Shown: positions 27,801 through 29,166 of the stretch, piece by piece
Numbering within the stretch: the first letter of the stretch is position 1
Layout: each line of letters begins with the position of its first letter
From: Discostella pseudostelligera
Taxonomy: Eukaryota > Bacillariophyta > Thalassiosirophyceae > Thalassiosirales > Thalassiosiraceae
Reading direction: 5' to 3'
NCBI GenBank assembly: GCA_036940085.1
Contig: JALLBK010000554.1
Location: 1-29,166, forward strand
DNA: 29,166 nt
Notes under the pieces: model-generated
Told to the model about the DNA's origin: nothing
What the model saw: the letters and a program-made list of their open reading frames with translations, nothing else
Databases searched by the model: none
Made by a program: the position numbers and the translations under genes

Positions 27801-28047
27801 ACAGCAATGATTCTTCTTGTTCATGTCTTAGACGAGACATAGAGGAATAATTTTGATGACATGTGATCAAATCAGTGTCACAAATAATATCTCTTCACAC
27901 CATCATCGTCATAGAACTATCTACTAGGAGTACGATGGTAGAAAAATTGACTCATTCATCGCCATGCATGAGCATCCTTGCAGAACTAGTAGAAAATGAA
28001 AATACTTAATTCTTCGACTTAGTAATTGATGTTCTCCTGCTGCCGAG

Positions 28048-28670
28048 CACCAAAAAAAGCACCGCCTACCAACCAACCAATGCACCCACCAACGAACCTA
28101 AATAATCGTCCAAAAATGCAAGAGATCTGTCAGCATCTCAGCAACGATGACCGACTGCAGACTAGTGCAACGGCATGATCAACAGCCAACAAGAAGAAGA
28201 AGCAGCAGCAGCGGCAGAACTCCTCCCACCAACCCAACAATGAATCAAAAGCAGCACCACCCGCGAACCATCCAACGAATTGGAATCCAGGCGCAAGAGA
28301 TCCTCCGACAGCATTTGACACATCCTAACTCAATCCAATTGTCCACCAAAAGCACCCACAAAGCATCCAACCAATTTGCAAACCACAGCAAGAGATCCAT
28401 GATCCGTCAGCATCCATCGCAGAACCAGCCAGCCACACCATCCCATTTGACATGATCCTGCCAGTACCATGCGAGCTCCCAGGACCATCAACGACCCTGA
28501 TATACAGTCCAGCAGCGACCAGCGAGGACCAGCGAGGACCAGCGACAACCACCAGCCGCAGCTGCAGACTGTAAAGAACTTCGATTGCGAAAGGCAGCAC
28601 TCCACCAGCCAACGCCCAGCAGTGGCAACAATGATTCAGCCACCAAAAGCACCCATCAACCAACCTACTA
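28048..28670. repeat. Degenerate repeats with AGCACC..CCAACC..GCAAGAGATC..CAGCAT
   Basis: The ordered words AGCACC (or AGCAGCACC), AACCA/CCAACC, GCAAGAGATC and CAGCAT occur in three successive copies, with the GCAAGAGATC anchors at 28118, 28292 and 28388. A partial fourth copy (CCACCAAAAGCACCCATCAACC) starts near 28639. A tandem 11-bp GAGGACCAGCG motif lies at 28524-28545. The open frames here are Gln/Pro/His-rich and not convincing as genes. Confidence 0.55.
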
Positions 28671-28718
28671 CTGATTCTGCAACCTGCTTGCTGTATTGCT
28701 GAGTCGCGGCGAGGATTC

Positions 28719-28855
28719 TGACATCCGGATATCCGGGTTTCTGGATATCAGGATCACCATTGGGTGCTTGGTGCTTATTGTCCTGATTTCCAGATATCCA
28801 GATATCAGGACAAGGACATTGATCCTGATATCCGGAAATCAGAATATCTGGATCG
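28719..28855. repeat. Cluster of GATATC palindromes, right
   Basis: ACATCCGGATATCCGGG starts at 28721, CTGGATATCAGG lies at 28741-28752, CCTGATTTCCAGATATCC at 28782 continues into AGATATCAGG, and CCTGATATCCGGAAATCAG lies at 28823-28841. This is the same motif family as at 27641-27800, about 1 kb away. Confidence 0.85.
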
Positions 28856-28912
28856 GCAGGCAGAGAGCAGCGAGCACAGATGATGTTAGTAGGGGTCCCC
28901 ATCATGCTGTTT

Positions 28913-29166
28913 CAGATCTCCAAAAACCAATGCTAGAAACAAAGCTGCTCACCATTTTCCCCAACACGAAATAGGGACTATGCGCAACAACAAACCATCG
29001 GCGGGCATGATTGTCATTAGTAACGAAGCTTTGCTGGTGTGGTGCCGCTGCGGCGGTGCGTCATCGCGATGCAGATTTTTGAATCCAAAAATCAAATAAG
29101 AATCAAAGTTGCTCACCATTTGCCATACCGCGAAAAAGGGAAGGCACAACAACAGACCATCGACGG
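28913..29166. repeat. Direct repeat, period 159 bp, running off the right edge
   Basis: 28913-29005 and 29072-29166 share, in order, CAGATYT, an AAAAAYCAA stretch, CAAAGYTGCTCACCATTT, CCA(A/T)AC(A/C)CGAAA, and CAACAACARACCATCGRCGG. The second copy ends at the window boundary, so the array may continue. Confidence 0.75.

Noticed and set aside
28147..28702. Gln/Pro/His-rich frames in the right-end repeats
   Set aside because: The composition follows the DNA repeats, there is no start context or domain, and frames exist on both strands.
27641..28855. CRISPR array or phage attachment sites suggested by the clustered palindromes
   Set aside because: Spacing is irregular, there are no unique equal-length spacers and no cas genes, and the genome is eukaryotic.

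Overview
The window looks like nuclear DNA of a diatom, most likely a centric (Thalassiosira-like) species. The reasons are compact genes with few introns of about 85-126 bp (GT..AG), a fused DHFR-thymidylate synthase, an OFD1-type centriolar protein (centric diatoms make flagellate sperm), and the remains of a RING/TPR gene of a kind I recall as greatly expanded in Thalassiosira. The lineage call is inference; no marker gene is present.

Layout. 1-386 (-): start of a LITAF-domain gene that runs off the left edge. 1054-1716 (-): secretory EF-hand protein, divergent from a small membrane protein gene (2229 onward, 3' exons unresolved). 3307-6309 (+): 1000-residue OFD1-like LisH/coiled-coil protein with C-terminal repeats. 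6371-7945 (-): broken strictosidine-synthase-like gene. 8245-10071 (-): DHFR-TS in three exons. 10560-12710 (-): mitochondrial Hsp70 in two exons. It is divergent from NPRL3 (13141-15543, +), which converges on a long coiled-coil protein gene (15622-17985, -). 18428-20500 (-): a single open frame fusing a macrodomain, TPRs and what looks like a complete DNAJC8-type splicing factor. It is divergent from a mitochondrial-type J-domain protein gene (20881-22694, +, two exons), which converges on the lariat-debranching enzyme DBR1 gene (22747-24966, -). From 25.1 kb to the end there is no intact gene: a decayed RING/TPR gene, low-complexity DNA, imperfect tandem repeats and two clusters of GATATC palindromes.

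Themes. Several neighbours touch on the same processes: two RNA-splicing genes (DNAJC8-like fusion and DBR1) lie 2.2 kb apart, and three chaperone genes (mtHsp70, mitochondrial J protein, J-domain fusion) lie within 12 kb. A recurrent TTTCCCGCCAWWW element, like an E2F/DP site, occurs in two to four copies upstream of four transcription units or divergent pairs. The most novel item is the macrodomain-TPR-DNAJC8 fusion, followed by the OFD1-like protein with its YSE-type repeats and the clustered GGCGGGA promoter element.
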